Source: Bacteroidia bacterium
GTDB taxonomy: Bacteria; Bacteroidota; Bacteroidia; Bacteroidales; Prolixibacteraceae
Direction: 5' to 3'
Assembly (NCBI GenBank): GCA_025358025.1
Contig: JANYKW010000099.1
Location: forward strand, 62,001-126,000
DNA length: 64,000 bases
Made by a program: the position numbers and the translations under genes. Positions 52,737-60,772 of the stretch are shown here, piece after piece. Each line of letters starts with the position of its first letter. The first letter of the stretch is position 1. Under the pieces are notes generated by a model. That model ran no database searches. It saw nothing but the letters and a program-made list of their open reading frames with translations, and was not told the DNA's origin.

Positions 52737-53717
52737 TTATTTCTTAATCTGTATTAATCTGATAGGCATTGTAGCAGGAACCAAACCTGATTTAAGTATA
52801 ATACGTTGTCCCTGTTCTGCAGAAACCCACCTGACAAAACCGGATCCCAGACCGATGAAACTTTCTCTGGAAACCATGTTTATTTTTCTCGTAAATGGAT
52901 AACTCTTATCATAAATGGATCCCTGAACAGGAAGAAAATAGGAACCGGGACTCAAAACCCGGTGCGAGACTGCTGCAATTTTAATTTTGTCTGAAAAGGA
53001 GCGACTGATGGAATCATCCCTGTCACAAATCCAATTTACACTTACCATTCCAATTGCACTCTTATTTTTGGTTACGTAATTGATAACCTCTTCATTTTTA
53101 TTAACAGAATAAAAATTTGGCGGTAACTGTGCCGGCAAATTAAATTCTTCTTTAAAATAACGTATGTTGGCTGATTTTTCATTATCGAAAACAGCCACTA
53201 TTTTCCCCAGTTTTGAGCTTGAATTAATTTCTTTCCAGTCACTTATTTTACCAGTAAAGATATCATTTACATTTTGATAGGTAAACAAGGAATCTTTATT
53301 CTCTTTATTCAGTACCAAAGCAATTGCATCATTTGCAACAGTGGTTGTTCTTACAATCGTTTGGGTATTTAGTAGCAGCTCTTTTTGCTGGGCAGTAGGT
53401 TCCCAGGAGGTGACTACAACTTTCACGGAATCTTTCAGAAATTCACTTATCAGATCCGTTTCCGGCATATAAGTTACTGCAACATGCGCATACTTGTAGA
53501 GTGAAGTAAAAGTGAAAATTTCGGCATCAACAATAGGCTGAAAGGAAGCATCCGCTACAATGTGTATGCTTCCACGGGTTGGAGTTTCGGTAATAGCAGA
53601 CCCTTTGGGGTTGGAACACTGAACCCCGATCAATAGCAGGAAGGCTATCGCACTAAAAATCAATCCTTTCAATTTTAAATCCTTTTTCAAAGAATCCTGT
53701 TTCACTAATTTAGTCAC
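52737..53717 (-). CDS. PstS-like periplasmic substrate-binding lipoprotein
   Basis: 326 aa, GTG start at 53717; a lipobox (LIGVQC, Cys34) follows a hydrophobic stretch. The fold is that of phosphate-binding PstS (SIHIVADASFQPIVDAEIF; FTGKISDWKEI; KSAIGMVSVNWI), but the phosphate-binding loop with 'GSTFA.P' is not seen, so it may bind something else. No PstCAB permease is nearby. In Bacteroidota this gene type is a regular neighbour of the ExbB-ExbD-TonB block, which points to a role in that energised system. Confidence 0.75.
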   Translation of the reverse strand: MTKLVKQDSLKKDLKLKGLIFSAIAFLLLIGVQCSNPKGSAITETPTRGSIHIVADASFQPIVDAEIFTFTSLYKYAHVAVTYMPETDLISEFLKDSVKVVVTSWEPTAQQKELLLNTQTIVRTTTVANDAIALVLNKENKDSLFTYQNVNDIFTGKISDWKEINSSSKLGKIVAVFDNEKSANIRYFKEEFNLPAQLPPNFYSVNKNEEVINYVTKNKSAIGMVSVNWICDRDDSISRSFSDKIKIAAVSHRVLSPGSYFLPVQGSIYDKSYPFTRKINMVSRESFIGLGSGFVRWVSAEQGQRIILKSGLVPATMPIRLIQIKK

Positions 53718-53906
53718 AAACGGTTAAAAATTTCGATGCAATAATAATAAATCAAATTTGTTATAGGGCAATAATTTGTAATATTCTTATTTTTTTTTGG
53801 AAGAACTCATTAAATTTCAATTTATAACAGTAAAAAACAGTTAAAAATTTAGATTGAATTTAAATTGCAATTTATACAGGCGGTTAGATATGAAAATATG
53901 ACGAAA

Positions 53907-54134
53907 TCAATCCTCTTCTGATTCAAAAAAATTTTCTTTTATCTTGTGATAGGCGATGAAAATCCGGTATACTCCGTAAAGAAATAACGGTAGAGAAAAA
54001 ATCGCCCTCATCGCAATGTCCACCTGACTGAAAAGTGATGTGAAATACAGAATATATGCCAGCCCAAAGTAAAAAAAGATCATCAGTGTTCCAACAATTG
54101 TCATTACTTGATCGTATAGTCTTCTGCTGCCCAT
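53907..54134 (-). CDS. Small two-TM membrane protein, uncharacterised
   Basis: 75 aa with two hydrophobic helices (about 9-32 and 42-61) separated by a short loop, and a charged C-terminus (KIKENFFESEED). It is a simple membrane protein without known motifs. It lies 189 bp upstream of the PstS-like gene on the same strand, and this small-protein/PstS/ExbB order suggests it belongs to the same locus. Real coding potential is supported by the clear TM pattern and lack of competing frame. Confidence 0.6.
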   Translation of the reverse strand: MGSRRLYDQVMTIVGTLMIFFYFGLAYILYFTSLFSQVDIAMRAIFSLPLFLYGVYRIFIAYHKIKENFFESEED

Positions 54135-54183
54135 TCCAGTCGATTTATTTTTGTTGTAAATATATAAAATTTGTGGATAAATA

Positions 54184-56280
54184 TCACTTCAGCCAGCGGT
54201 TTAACCATTCAAAAAATACTCTTTGCCATAGGATACCATTCTGTGCCTGAAGGATCCAATGATTTTCTTCCGGGAACAGCAAGAGTTCAGCCGGAATATT
54301 TTTCAGACGGGCAGAGTTGAAGGCTCCCATCCCCTGGGTGTAGGGTATTCTGTAATCTCTCTCTCCGTGAATTACCAGCATGGGGGTATCCCAGTTTTGA
54401 ACCAGCTTGTGCGGGGAGAAATTCTTGTACGTGTTTTGTGCTACTGCATTTTTCGCATCCCAGTATGACCCTCCATTGTCCCAGTTTACGAACCACATCT
54501 CTTCTGTCGTGGAGTACATGGCTTCAAGGTTAAAGATACCACTATGTGATATAAATGCCTTGAACCTTCCCTGGTGAATTCCAGCAAGGTAATAAACCGA
54601 GTATCCTCCATAACTGGCTCCTACTGCACCCAGTTTGTTCTTATCGACGTAGGGTTCTGCGGCAAGCGTATCAATGGCTGTCAGGTAGTCCTTCATGTTC
54701 TGGCCACCGTAGTCGCCTGAAATCTGCTCATTCCACTCCTGACCGAATCCTGGTAAGCCGCGCCGGTTTGGTGCAATGATGATGTAATTGTTGGCTGCCA
54801 TCATCTGGAAATTCCATCGGTACGACCAAAACTGACTTACGGTACTCTGCGGTCCACCTTCGCAAAATAGCAAGGCAGGGTATTTTTTCTTTGGATCAAA
54901 GTGTGGCGGATAAATTATCCACGATAGCATCCTCTTGTTGTCGGTTGTTGTGATCCAGCGGCTTTCAACTTTTCCGATGGTCAGCTGATCAAGAATACCT
55001 TTGTTAACGGCAGTAATTGGTTTATCTGATCCTGTCAGGGGATCAACAAGATAAAGCTCGGCAGGTTGGGACATCGAGACTTTGGATGCTACAAGTTTAT
55101 CCCCGGCCAGAGCTGCACTCTGATAGTTATGAATTCCATCAGTAATCCTCGAGATTTTTTTGGAGGCAAGATCCAATTTGAATATCTCGTCTGTGGCATG
55201 AATGTCTGAAATAAACCAAACGGTTTTGCTGTCGGCCGACCAAACAAGATTTTGTGCGTTTTGGTCGAAGCCCAGGGAGTAATCTTCCTTTTTACCGGTT
55301 GACAAATCCGAAATGAACAGTCTTTGCTTATCCGCTTCGTAACCATCTCGTTCCATACTCTCCCATGCGATTTTTTTGCCATCAGGTGAAAAGGTCGGAT
55401 TCTGATCATATCCCATCATCCCTTCCGTGAGATTTTTGGTTGTTCTGTTCTCCAGATTGTATATATAAATGTCAGAATTGGTAGATAGCGCATATTCTTT
55501 CGCTGATTTCTTTTTGCAGGTATAGGCCAGCGATTTACCGTCAGCACTCCAGGCGATCTGTTCGCTTCCGCCGTTGGGTTTCAAAGGAGAATCATATCTT
55601 TCTCCCTTTTGCAGATCAAGGTGATCTGCCAGCCCGGTTTCGGAATACGTTGCAACAAAAATATGTTGGTAGGTGCCATCGCTCCAGGTGTCCCAATGCC
55701 GGTAAAGGAGATCATCGTACAGACGGGCATTTGCCAGGGGAAGATCAGGGAATTTGTCGTGAACATCCTGATCCAGTTTGACTGTTTCTATATAAAAAAT
55801 GTGTTTCATATCCGGTGAATACTTAAACCCCGAGATTCCATCTTTAACTTTTGAAATCTGCCGGGGAGAGGTGCCATCCGGATTGATTTCCCACATTTGA
55901 GGCTCTCCTGACGCAACAGAGATGTACCCTATTTTCTTCCCGTCGGGACGCCATGCTGCCTCGGATTCTTTTTCAGGTGTATCCGTGATACGAATGCTTT
56001 TCCCTCCGCCAGCAGAAACCAGGTAGAGATCACGGTAGGACTTGTTTTCCGGAATATTGAACCAGGTAACATCATACAGAACTTTTCTGCCATCCGGCGA
56101 TACCTGTGCGGTGCCAACGCGGCCAAAAGACCAGAGGATCTCAGGAGTCATCAGGTCGGAACCTAGCACAGGTGTTTCAGGAACGAAGTTCTTTTTTATT
56201 TGCTGATTGCTTTCAGATAGATTAACTGACCCAAAGGCAGTTGAAGAAAGGAGCAAAAGAACGGCAGCGAAAGTTTTCAT
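54184..56280 (-). CDS. S9-family prolyl oligopeptidase-like serine peptidase, secreted
   Basis: 698 aa, Sec signal (about 1-17). An N-terminal beta-propeller (about 45-420, WD/DPP-IV type repeats such as IRITDTPEKESEAAWRPDGK) shields a C-terminal alpha/beta hydrolase. The catalytic triad is Ser in GASYGGY (about 556), Asp in HGERDYRIPY and His in EENHWI. These peptidases cleave short peptides, often after proline or alanine, in the periplasm. The gene is monocistronic with its own promoter right at the start codon. Confidence 0.93.
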   Translation of the reverse strand: MKTFAAVLLLLSSTAFGSVNLSESNQQIKKNFVPETPVLGSDLMTPEILWSFGRVGTAQVSPDGRKVLYDVTWFNIPENKSYRDLYLVSAGGGKSIRITDTPEKESEAAWRPDGKKIGYISVASGEPQMWEINPDGTSPRQISKVKDGISGFKYSPDMKHIFYIETVKLDQDVHDKFPDLPLANARLYDDLLYRHWDTWSDGTYQHIFVATYSETGLADHLDLQKGERYDSPLKPNGGSEQIAWSADGKSLAYTCKKKSAKEYALSTNSDIYIYNLENRTTKNLTEGMMGYDQNPTFSPDGKKIAWESMERDGYEADKQRLFISDLSTGKKEDYSLGFDQNAQNLVWSADSKTVWFISDIHATDEIFKLDLASKKISRITDGIHNYQSAALAGDKLVASKVSMSQPAELYLVDPLTGSDKPITAVNKGILDQLTIGKVESRWITTTDNKRMLSWIIYPPHFDPKKKYPALLFCEGGPQSTVSQFWSYRWNFQMMAANNYIIIAPNRRGLPGFGQEWNEQISGDYGGQNMKDYLTAIDTLAAEPYVDKNKLGAVGASYGGYSVYYLAGIHQGRFKAFISHSGIFNLEAMYSTTEEMWFVNWDNGGSYWDAKNAVAQNTYKNFSPHKLVQNWDTPMLVIHGERDYRIPYTQGMGAFNSARLKNIPAELLLFPEENHWILQAQNGILWQRVFFEWLNRWLK

Positions 56281-56588
56281 TTTTTTTTTGCAAAAGTAGT
56301 ATGATTTGAGCGGAAGGCAATGATAAATGGCATTATTTACACAACATAATCACTCATCGCAGGCATGAATTGATGATGGCAATCATCAAATTTTAACAGG
56401 GGACCGAAGTTTCAATCTTTCCGTAATTAAAAATGTTGGTATCTTCGCCGACAAATTGCTTCTTCCTGAATCTCTTTGATTTTAAAAATAGTAAAGACTT
56501 GCTGTTTCTAAATAACCGCAGGATTTTTTTTATTGAATTATTGAGATCTGTTTTTTATACCCTGGTCATATTTTGAATCGAATTCTGA
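56281..56588. other. Divergent 308-bp intergenic region
   Basis: Apart from the peptidase promoter at its left end, this AT-rich gap before the ICMT-like gene shows no open frame, repeat or stable hairpin that I can see. A TATTTTG sequence about 20 bp before the ATG at 56589 is one base short of the -7 consensus. Confidence 0.5.
56291..56321 (-). promoter_or_regulatory. Promoter for the S9 peptidase
   Basis: On the minus strand ATTG (56321-56318), 19 bp, TACTTTTG (56298-56291). Transcription would start almost at the ATG (56280), so the mRNA is probably leaderless or nearly so. Confidence 0.6.
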
Positions 56589-57302
56589 ATGATGGAACGT
56601 GCATTTTTAGAGACGATATTTTTCTGTGGAGTTGCTCTTCTGGCTCTTCTCGAACTATACTATCTGCAGAATTTTGAAGCTGACAGAAAAATATTGAGTG
56701 CCCAAAAAAAGAAGCGAACTTTCCTTTTTATTTTGATTGCAGGAATTCAGATCATTCCTTTCCTGTATATTTTCTCCATTGATTTTGGCCCAACAGACTA
56801 TCAATTATGGAAATGGCTTAGTTTTCCTGTTACCTTATTTTATCTCTTTTGTATTTGGATTTTTATCAAGTCCTTGTCAGATCTGGGGAAATGGTGGGTA
56901 CCGGGTCAGGAACTGAAAGAGGATTTAGAGCTGGTAAAAACCGGAAATTACCATTATATTCGTCATCCGATGTACTTCGCCTTGTTAGGAATCGCTGTTT
57001 GTCAGATATTTATGATACAGAACTGGATTGCCGGTCCGGCCTCCTTGTTTCTTGTAACTCCGTTTGTTATCTTTCAGATACGCAGAGAAGAGCGATTATT
57101 GATCAAATATTTTGGTGATGATTACCTGGAGTATTGCAAGAAAACAGGAATGTTGTGGCCAAAGGAGGACAAGATGCCGATTCTTAAAAAAATCCTGAAG
57201 GAGTTGTATCAAAAAATTGTTCTCATTTCAGGAATGTTGTGGAAACTGATACATAAACTCTACAGCAAAGGTTCATCACGGTCAGTGAATCGTGGCCTTT
57301 AG
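56589..57302 (+). CDS. Isoprenylcysteine carboxyl methyltransferase-family membrane protein
   Basis: 237 aa, five or so transmembrane helices. The conserved core YHYIRHPMYFALLG (about 117-130), FQIRREERLLIKYFGDDYLEYCKKT (168-192) matches the ICMT/phospholipid methyltransferase family, which use SAM at the membrane face. The bacterial substrate is unknown. A C-terminal extension of about 40 residues is basic. Its 3' end overlaps the convergent clpS gene by 21 bp. Confidence 0.75.
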   Translation: MMERAFLETIFFCGVALLALLELYYLQNFEADRKILSAQKKKRTFLFILIAGIQIIPFLYIFSIDFGPTDYQLWKWLSFPVTLFYLFCIWIFIKSLSDLGKWWVPGQELKEDLELVKTGNYHYIRHPMYFALLGIAVCQIFMIQNWIAGPASLFLVTPFVIFQIRREERLLIKYFGDDYLEYCKKTGMLWPKEDKMPILKKILKELYQKIVLISGMLWKLIHKLYSKGSSRSVNRGL

Positions 57303-57557
57303 ATCTTTGGCTGAGAGCGCACGGCGCATTGGCAGTAATTCGCTTTTGGAACCTCTCTTCACTTCGCACTTTTCCTTATAATGTACCAGGTAGGTACATT
57401 GGACAGCCTGGACACGCTCCATGTTACATATTTCCATCAGGGCATCAATTACGTAACTGAAGGTGTGATAGTCATCATTGTGGAGTATGAGTGATTTTTG
57501 GTTTTCTACTACATCTGAACTCTCACTCTTGTGGCGGACAGATTTATCCGTATCCAT
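57282..57557 (-). CDS. clpS: ClpS adaptor protein
   Basis: 91 aa. The N-degron adaptor of ClpAP/ClpCP: the central LILHNDDYHTFSYVIDALM (residues 26-44) carries the Asn-Asp pair that reads the N-terminal amino group, and the later VHYKEKCEV forms part of the binding pocket. The ClpA partner is not in the window. The last codons overlap the convergent methyltransferase gene. Confidence 0.9.
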   Translation of the reverse strand: MDTDKSVRHKSESSDVVENQKSLILHNDDYHTFSYVIDALMEICNMERVQAVQCTYLVHYKEKCEVKRGSKSELLPMRRALSAKDLKATIH

Positions 57558-57603
57558 TTTTCAATCTTTTTGATTATATTGTTGAGAAACAATTGGTATT
57601 AAC

Positions 57604-58941
57604 TTATTTTCCTCCTGACATTTTAAGCGCTTCTGTTACCGGAATCTTGGTTTTATTGTGGTATGCAACAACAAACGAACCTTTCATTCCTTCGCGTATC
57701 AGTTGATCTTTCATTTTGGAAGCATCAGCGTATTGTGTAAAATTTCCAACCGTATAAATTACATATTTTTTAGGATCAGTGTATTTGTCAACTTTCCTTA
57801 GTTTGCTGATTTTGGCGTAGGATTGTTTAAAAGCGGTTGTAAGCACGCCATTTTTAAAAGATCCTATCTGAACTTTGAAGATCAGATTTTCAATGGGTAA
57901 GTTTGTGCCCGGTTTGGTTAAAGCAGGTACTTCTGATTTTGCACCTTCACGTTGAACAGAATCCGTAAATACCTCATTTTCAGGAATCGGAGCATTGGCT
58001 TTTTCTGCAATCTTTTTGTTTTCGTTGAGTTTGTTTTCTCTTTCCTGGATGGCAGAGTTATAACTGATGGCTGCTTTTTTGCCCTCTTTCTCCCAGAAAG
58101 AAGATTCCTTGACCCTGGATTGTTCGAGATATTTTTCCCTGTCTTTCATTAATTGATAGGATTTTTGCTCACAATCAACAATTTGCTGAACCATTCCCAG
58201 TCGGGTGTCAACCCTTGCAATTCGGTCGTGTTCTATTCTTAATGAGTCGGTCAATGCAAGTACAGAATCATTTTTACCTGTGCAGATCCAGGCTTTTGTA
58301 AAGAGAATTTTACTTGCTTCACTTTTAAAATCGTCAATGGAATGATAGGCAAGGAGCTCATTGACCTGAAAATTAAACCACGATTTTTTTAGCGCATCAG
58401 GAACCGGGAAAATATTTTCGTCAATCTTAGGAGGCGGCTGCAGCATAGTATCTCCAAAAAGGGCACTGTCAGTTGCTCTTTTAGGTTTAAAAGGATTGGT
58501 CTTTTGATCGCACAGACCAATAAAGTACTCCAACCTGAGCGATTTTTTCTCTTGTTTGCTGCCTGCTTTTGCATACCTGATATAGAAATCTTTGGCTTCC
58601 TCCCACTGTCCGAGTGCATGAAAGTAATTTGCAAGATAGAAATTGGCATTCGAAGGTGTTTTGTCAACAACTGAATTAAGAAGTGCTTCTTTGGCTGCAG
58701 TCTCAAAAATATTGTTCTTAATCAACGAGACGCCGTAATAGTAATTGTACATTGCGTTGTCTGGATAACTTTGAGCCAGTTTGGCAAAGATTGGCAATGC
58801 CTTTTCATAATTTCCGTTTTGAAAATAGTCAATAGCAAGTGTCTCCTTGCCAACTGTTTGTTGACCGACAGTTAGATGGAAGGAAAGAAAAATCAGTAGC
58901 ACAGTTGTAATGACCTGTCTTGAATGCAGCGATTTGTTCAT
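57604..58941 (-). CDS. Secreted TPR-SPOR protein
   Basis: 445 aa from the ATG at 58941 (MNKSLHSRQVITTVLLIFLS, a Sec signal ending near VGQQ); ten extra in-frame codons upstream lack signal character. N-terminal TPR units (about 27-130: AIDYFQNGNYEKALPIFAKL; YFHALGQWEEAKDFYIRY), a charged helical middle, and a C-terminal SPOR-type domain (about 345-430, IFKVQIGSFKNGV and YVIYTVGNFTQYADASKMKDQL). SPOR domains bind glycan strands lacking stem peptides, so the protein probably sits at the septum or peptidoglycan. A TATTTTTG element (58969-58976, minus) may serve as -7 box. Confidence 0.8.
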   Translation of the reverse strand: MNKSLHSRQVITTVLLIFLSFHLTVGQQTVGKETLAIDYFQNGNYEKALPIFAKLAQSYPDNAMYNYYYGVSLIKNNIFETAAKEALLNSVVDKTPSNANFYLANYFHALGQWEEAKDFYIRYAKAGSKQEKKSLRLEYFIGLCDQKTNPFKPKRATDSALFGDTMLQPPPKIDENIFPVPDALKKSWFNFQVNELLAYHSIDDFKSEASKILFTKAWICTGKNDSVLALTDSLRIEHDRIARVDTRLGMVQQIVDCEQKSYQLMKDREKYLEQSRVKESSFWEKEGKKAAISYNSAIQERENKLNENKKIAEKANAPIPENEVFTDSVQREGAKSEVPALTKPGTNLPIENLIFKVQIGSFKNGVLTTAFKQSYAKISKLRKVDKYTDPKKYVIYTVGNFTQYADASKMKDQLIREGMKGSFVVAYHNKTKIPVTEALKMSGGK

Positions 58942-59034
58942 GCAGATATCTCTTTTCAGAATCGGTATCAAAAATACAAATTTAACCTATTTATCATGAA
59001 CTGCCAGATAAATTGATTTTTTACCCTTGCGAAT

Positions 59035-59065
59035 TTCGGAAAGTGATCGGATTCACGTAAATTTG
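59035..59065 (+). promoter_or_regulatory. Probable promoter for the peroxiredoxin/recA genes
   Basis: TAAATTTG (59058-59065) matches the -7 consensus; 19 bp upstream is TTCG (59035-59038), a partial match to TTTG. The leader to the ATG at 59151 would be about 80 nt. Confidence 0.45.
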
Positions 59066-59150
59066 TAGGGTATACGATAATTCAAAAATCATTGGTCAAA
59101 TTGTCCCCTTCCAGGGGCTGAATAATAAGCAGTAAATTAATAATTATTCC

Positions 59151-59615
59151 ATGATACAATTAACAGAAGGTGCGGCAGCACCCCCGTTTGAGGGGACGAC
59201 CCAGGATGGAAAAATCCTTTCTCTTGGAGATTTTAAAGGAAAAAAATTGATTCTATATTTTTATCCGAAAGACAATACCCCGGGTTGTACTGCTGAATCC
59301 TGCGACCTGAGTGAGAATTATGATTTTTGGTTATCAAAGGGATTTGACGTAGTTGGTGTCAGTCCGGACAGTACTGCATCCCACCGGAAGTTTATTGAAA
59401 AATTCGGTTTGAGGTTTAACCTGATTGCTGATACCGAAAAAAAAATTTTGCAGGACTATGGTGTATGGGGTGCGAAGATGAATTACGGTAAAGAATATAT
59501 GGGTGTAATCAGAACAACATTTGTGATCAATAAAGCAGGTGTGATAGAAAAAATTTTAAAAAAGGTAGAAACAAAGAATCATACCGAACAGATTGTTAAA
59601 GAGTTAAAATTTTAA
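59151..59615 (+). CDS. bcp: Thioredoxin-dependent thiol peroxidase (BCP-type peroxiredoxin)
   Basis: 154 aa, cytosolic. Peroxidatic and resolving cysteines are in [11 protein letters not shown], five residues apart as in atypical 2-Cys BCP enzymes. The flanking [13 protein letters not shown] and [20 protein letters not shown] complete the family signature. It reduces hydroperoxides using thioredoxin. Its stop is 11 bp before recA, so the two are likely cotranscribed, which would link peroxide defence with DNA repair. Confidence 0.95.
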   Translation: MIQLTEGAAAPPFEGTTQDGKILSLGDFKGKKLILYFYPKDNTPGCTAESCDLSENYDFWLSKGFDVVGVSPDSTASHRKFIEKFGLRFNLIADTEKKILQDYGVWGAKMNYGKEYMGVIRTTFVINKAGVIEKILKKVETKNHTEQIVKELKF

Positions 59616-59626
59616 TACAGATAGAA

Positions 59627-60667
59627 ATGGCGAAAGAAGATGTGAAAGCTGCTGCTGCCGACAAGGCAGTGAACCTCGAAAAATTGAAGGCATTGCAGTT
59701 GACGATAGAAAAAATTGAAAAGAGCTACGGTAAAGGTTCCATCATGCGATTGGGGGATAAGCCTGTCGATGATGTTGCTGCAATCAGTTCCGGTTCTATT
59801 GCACTGGATTTGGCTTTGGGTATTGGGGGATATCCCAAAGGCAGGGTAATAGAAATTTTTGGTCCTGAATCATCAGGTAAAACGACACTGGCCATACATG
59901 CCATAGCTGAGGCCCAGAAACAGGGTGGTATCGCCGCAATTATTGATGCTGAGCATGCCTTTGATCCTGGTTATGCAACTAAGCTGGGTGTTAATATCAA
60001 CGAACTGCTGATTTCTCAGCCAGACAACGGTGAACAGGCGCTTGAAATTGCAGATAATCTGATCAGGTCAGGAGCCATCGATATCATCGTAATTGACTCT
60101 GTTGCAGCATTAACTCCCAAAGCAGAGATCGAAGGGGAGATGGGTGATTCAAAAATGGGATTGCAGGCCAGGCTAATGTCGCAGGCACTCAGGAAACTTA
60201 CGGCAAACATTAGTAAGACCAAGACTTGTTGCATCTTTATCAACCAGTTACGTGAAAAAATTGGGGTGATGTTTGGTAATCCTGAAACAACGACCGGAGG
60301 GAATGCATTAAAATTCTATGCTTCCGTTCGTGTAGATATTCGCAAGATTGGCCAGTTAAAAGATGGGGATGAGGTGCAGGGAAATCATACGAGGGTAAAG
60401 ATTGTCAAAAACAAAATTGCTCCTCCCTTTAGAAAAGCCGAATTTGATATCATATTTGGTGAAGGAATCTCCAAAACAGGCGAAATCATCGACCTGGGCG
60501 TTGAATTAAATATTATAAAGAAGAGTGGTTCATGGTTTAGTTATGGTGAGACCAAATTGGGGCAGGGTCGCGAATCTGTTAAAGCACTCCTGATTGACAA
60601 TCCTGAATTGGCTGAAGAGATTGAAAAAAAGATCATTATCAATTACACTCCTTCACTGGAAAAATAA
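59627..60667 (+). CDS. recA: RecA recombinase
   Basis: 346 aa, full length. Walker [10 protein letters not shown] (about 79-87), Walker [11 protein letters not shown], the L1 loop [20 protein letters not shown], the [20 protein letters not shown]2 region, and the acidic C-terminus. It catalyses homologous strand exchange and LexA-type cleavage. The only feature of note is the lead position of a peroxiredoxin gene. A strong terminator follows its stop. Confidence 0.98.
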   Translation: MAKEDVKAAAADKAVNLEKLKALQLTIEKIEKSYGKGSIMRLGDKPVDDVAAISSGSIALDLALGIGGYPKGRVIEIFGPESSGKTTLAIHAIAEAQKQGGIAAIIDAEHAFDPGYATKLGVNINELLISQPDNGEQALEIADNLIRSGAIDIIVIDSVAALTPKAEIEGEMGDSKMGLQARLMSQALRKLTANISKTKTCCIFINQLREKIGVMFGNPETTTGGNALKFYASVRVDIRKIGQLKDGDEVQGNHTRVKIVKNKIAPPFRKAEFDIIFGEGISKTGEIIDLGVELNIIKKSGSWFSYGETKLGQGRESVKALLIDNPELAEEIEKKIIINYTPSLEK

Positions 60668-60689
60668 ATTATTGTAAATATAATTGTGA

Positions 60690-60726
60690 AATCTGAATCG
60701 AAGTTACTTCGGTTCAGATTTTTTTT
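60690..60726 (+). terminator. Rho-independent terminator after recA
   Basis: Arms 60690-60703 and 60707-60720 pair over 14 bp (AATCTGAATCGAAG with its complement, one G-T wobble) around a TTA loop, followed by eight T. It separates recA from thrA and shows that the thrA start is at 60773, not in the open frame extending to 60686. Confidence 0.88.
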
Positions 60727-60772
60727 GGACATTTGCAACGGTTCTGATGTGATAAATTGTAATTTAAACACG

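Noticed and set aside
60686-60772. Longer N-terminus for ThrA
   Set aside because: The added codons run through the recA terminator hairpin; MKVIKFGG at 60773 is the family's normal start.
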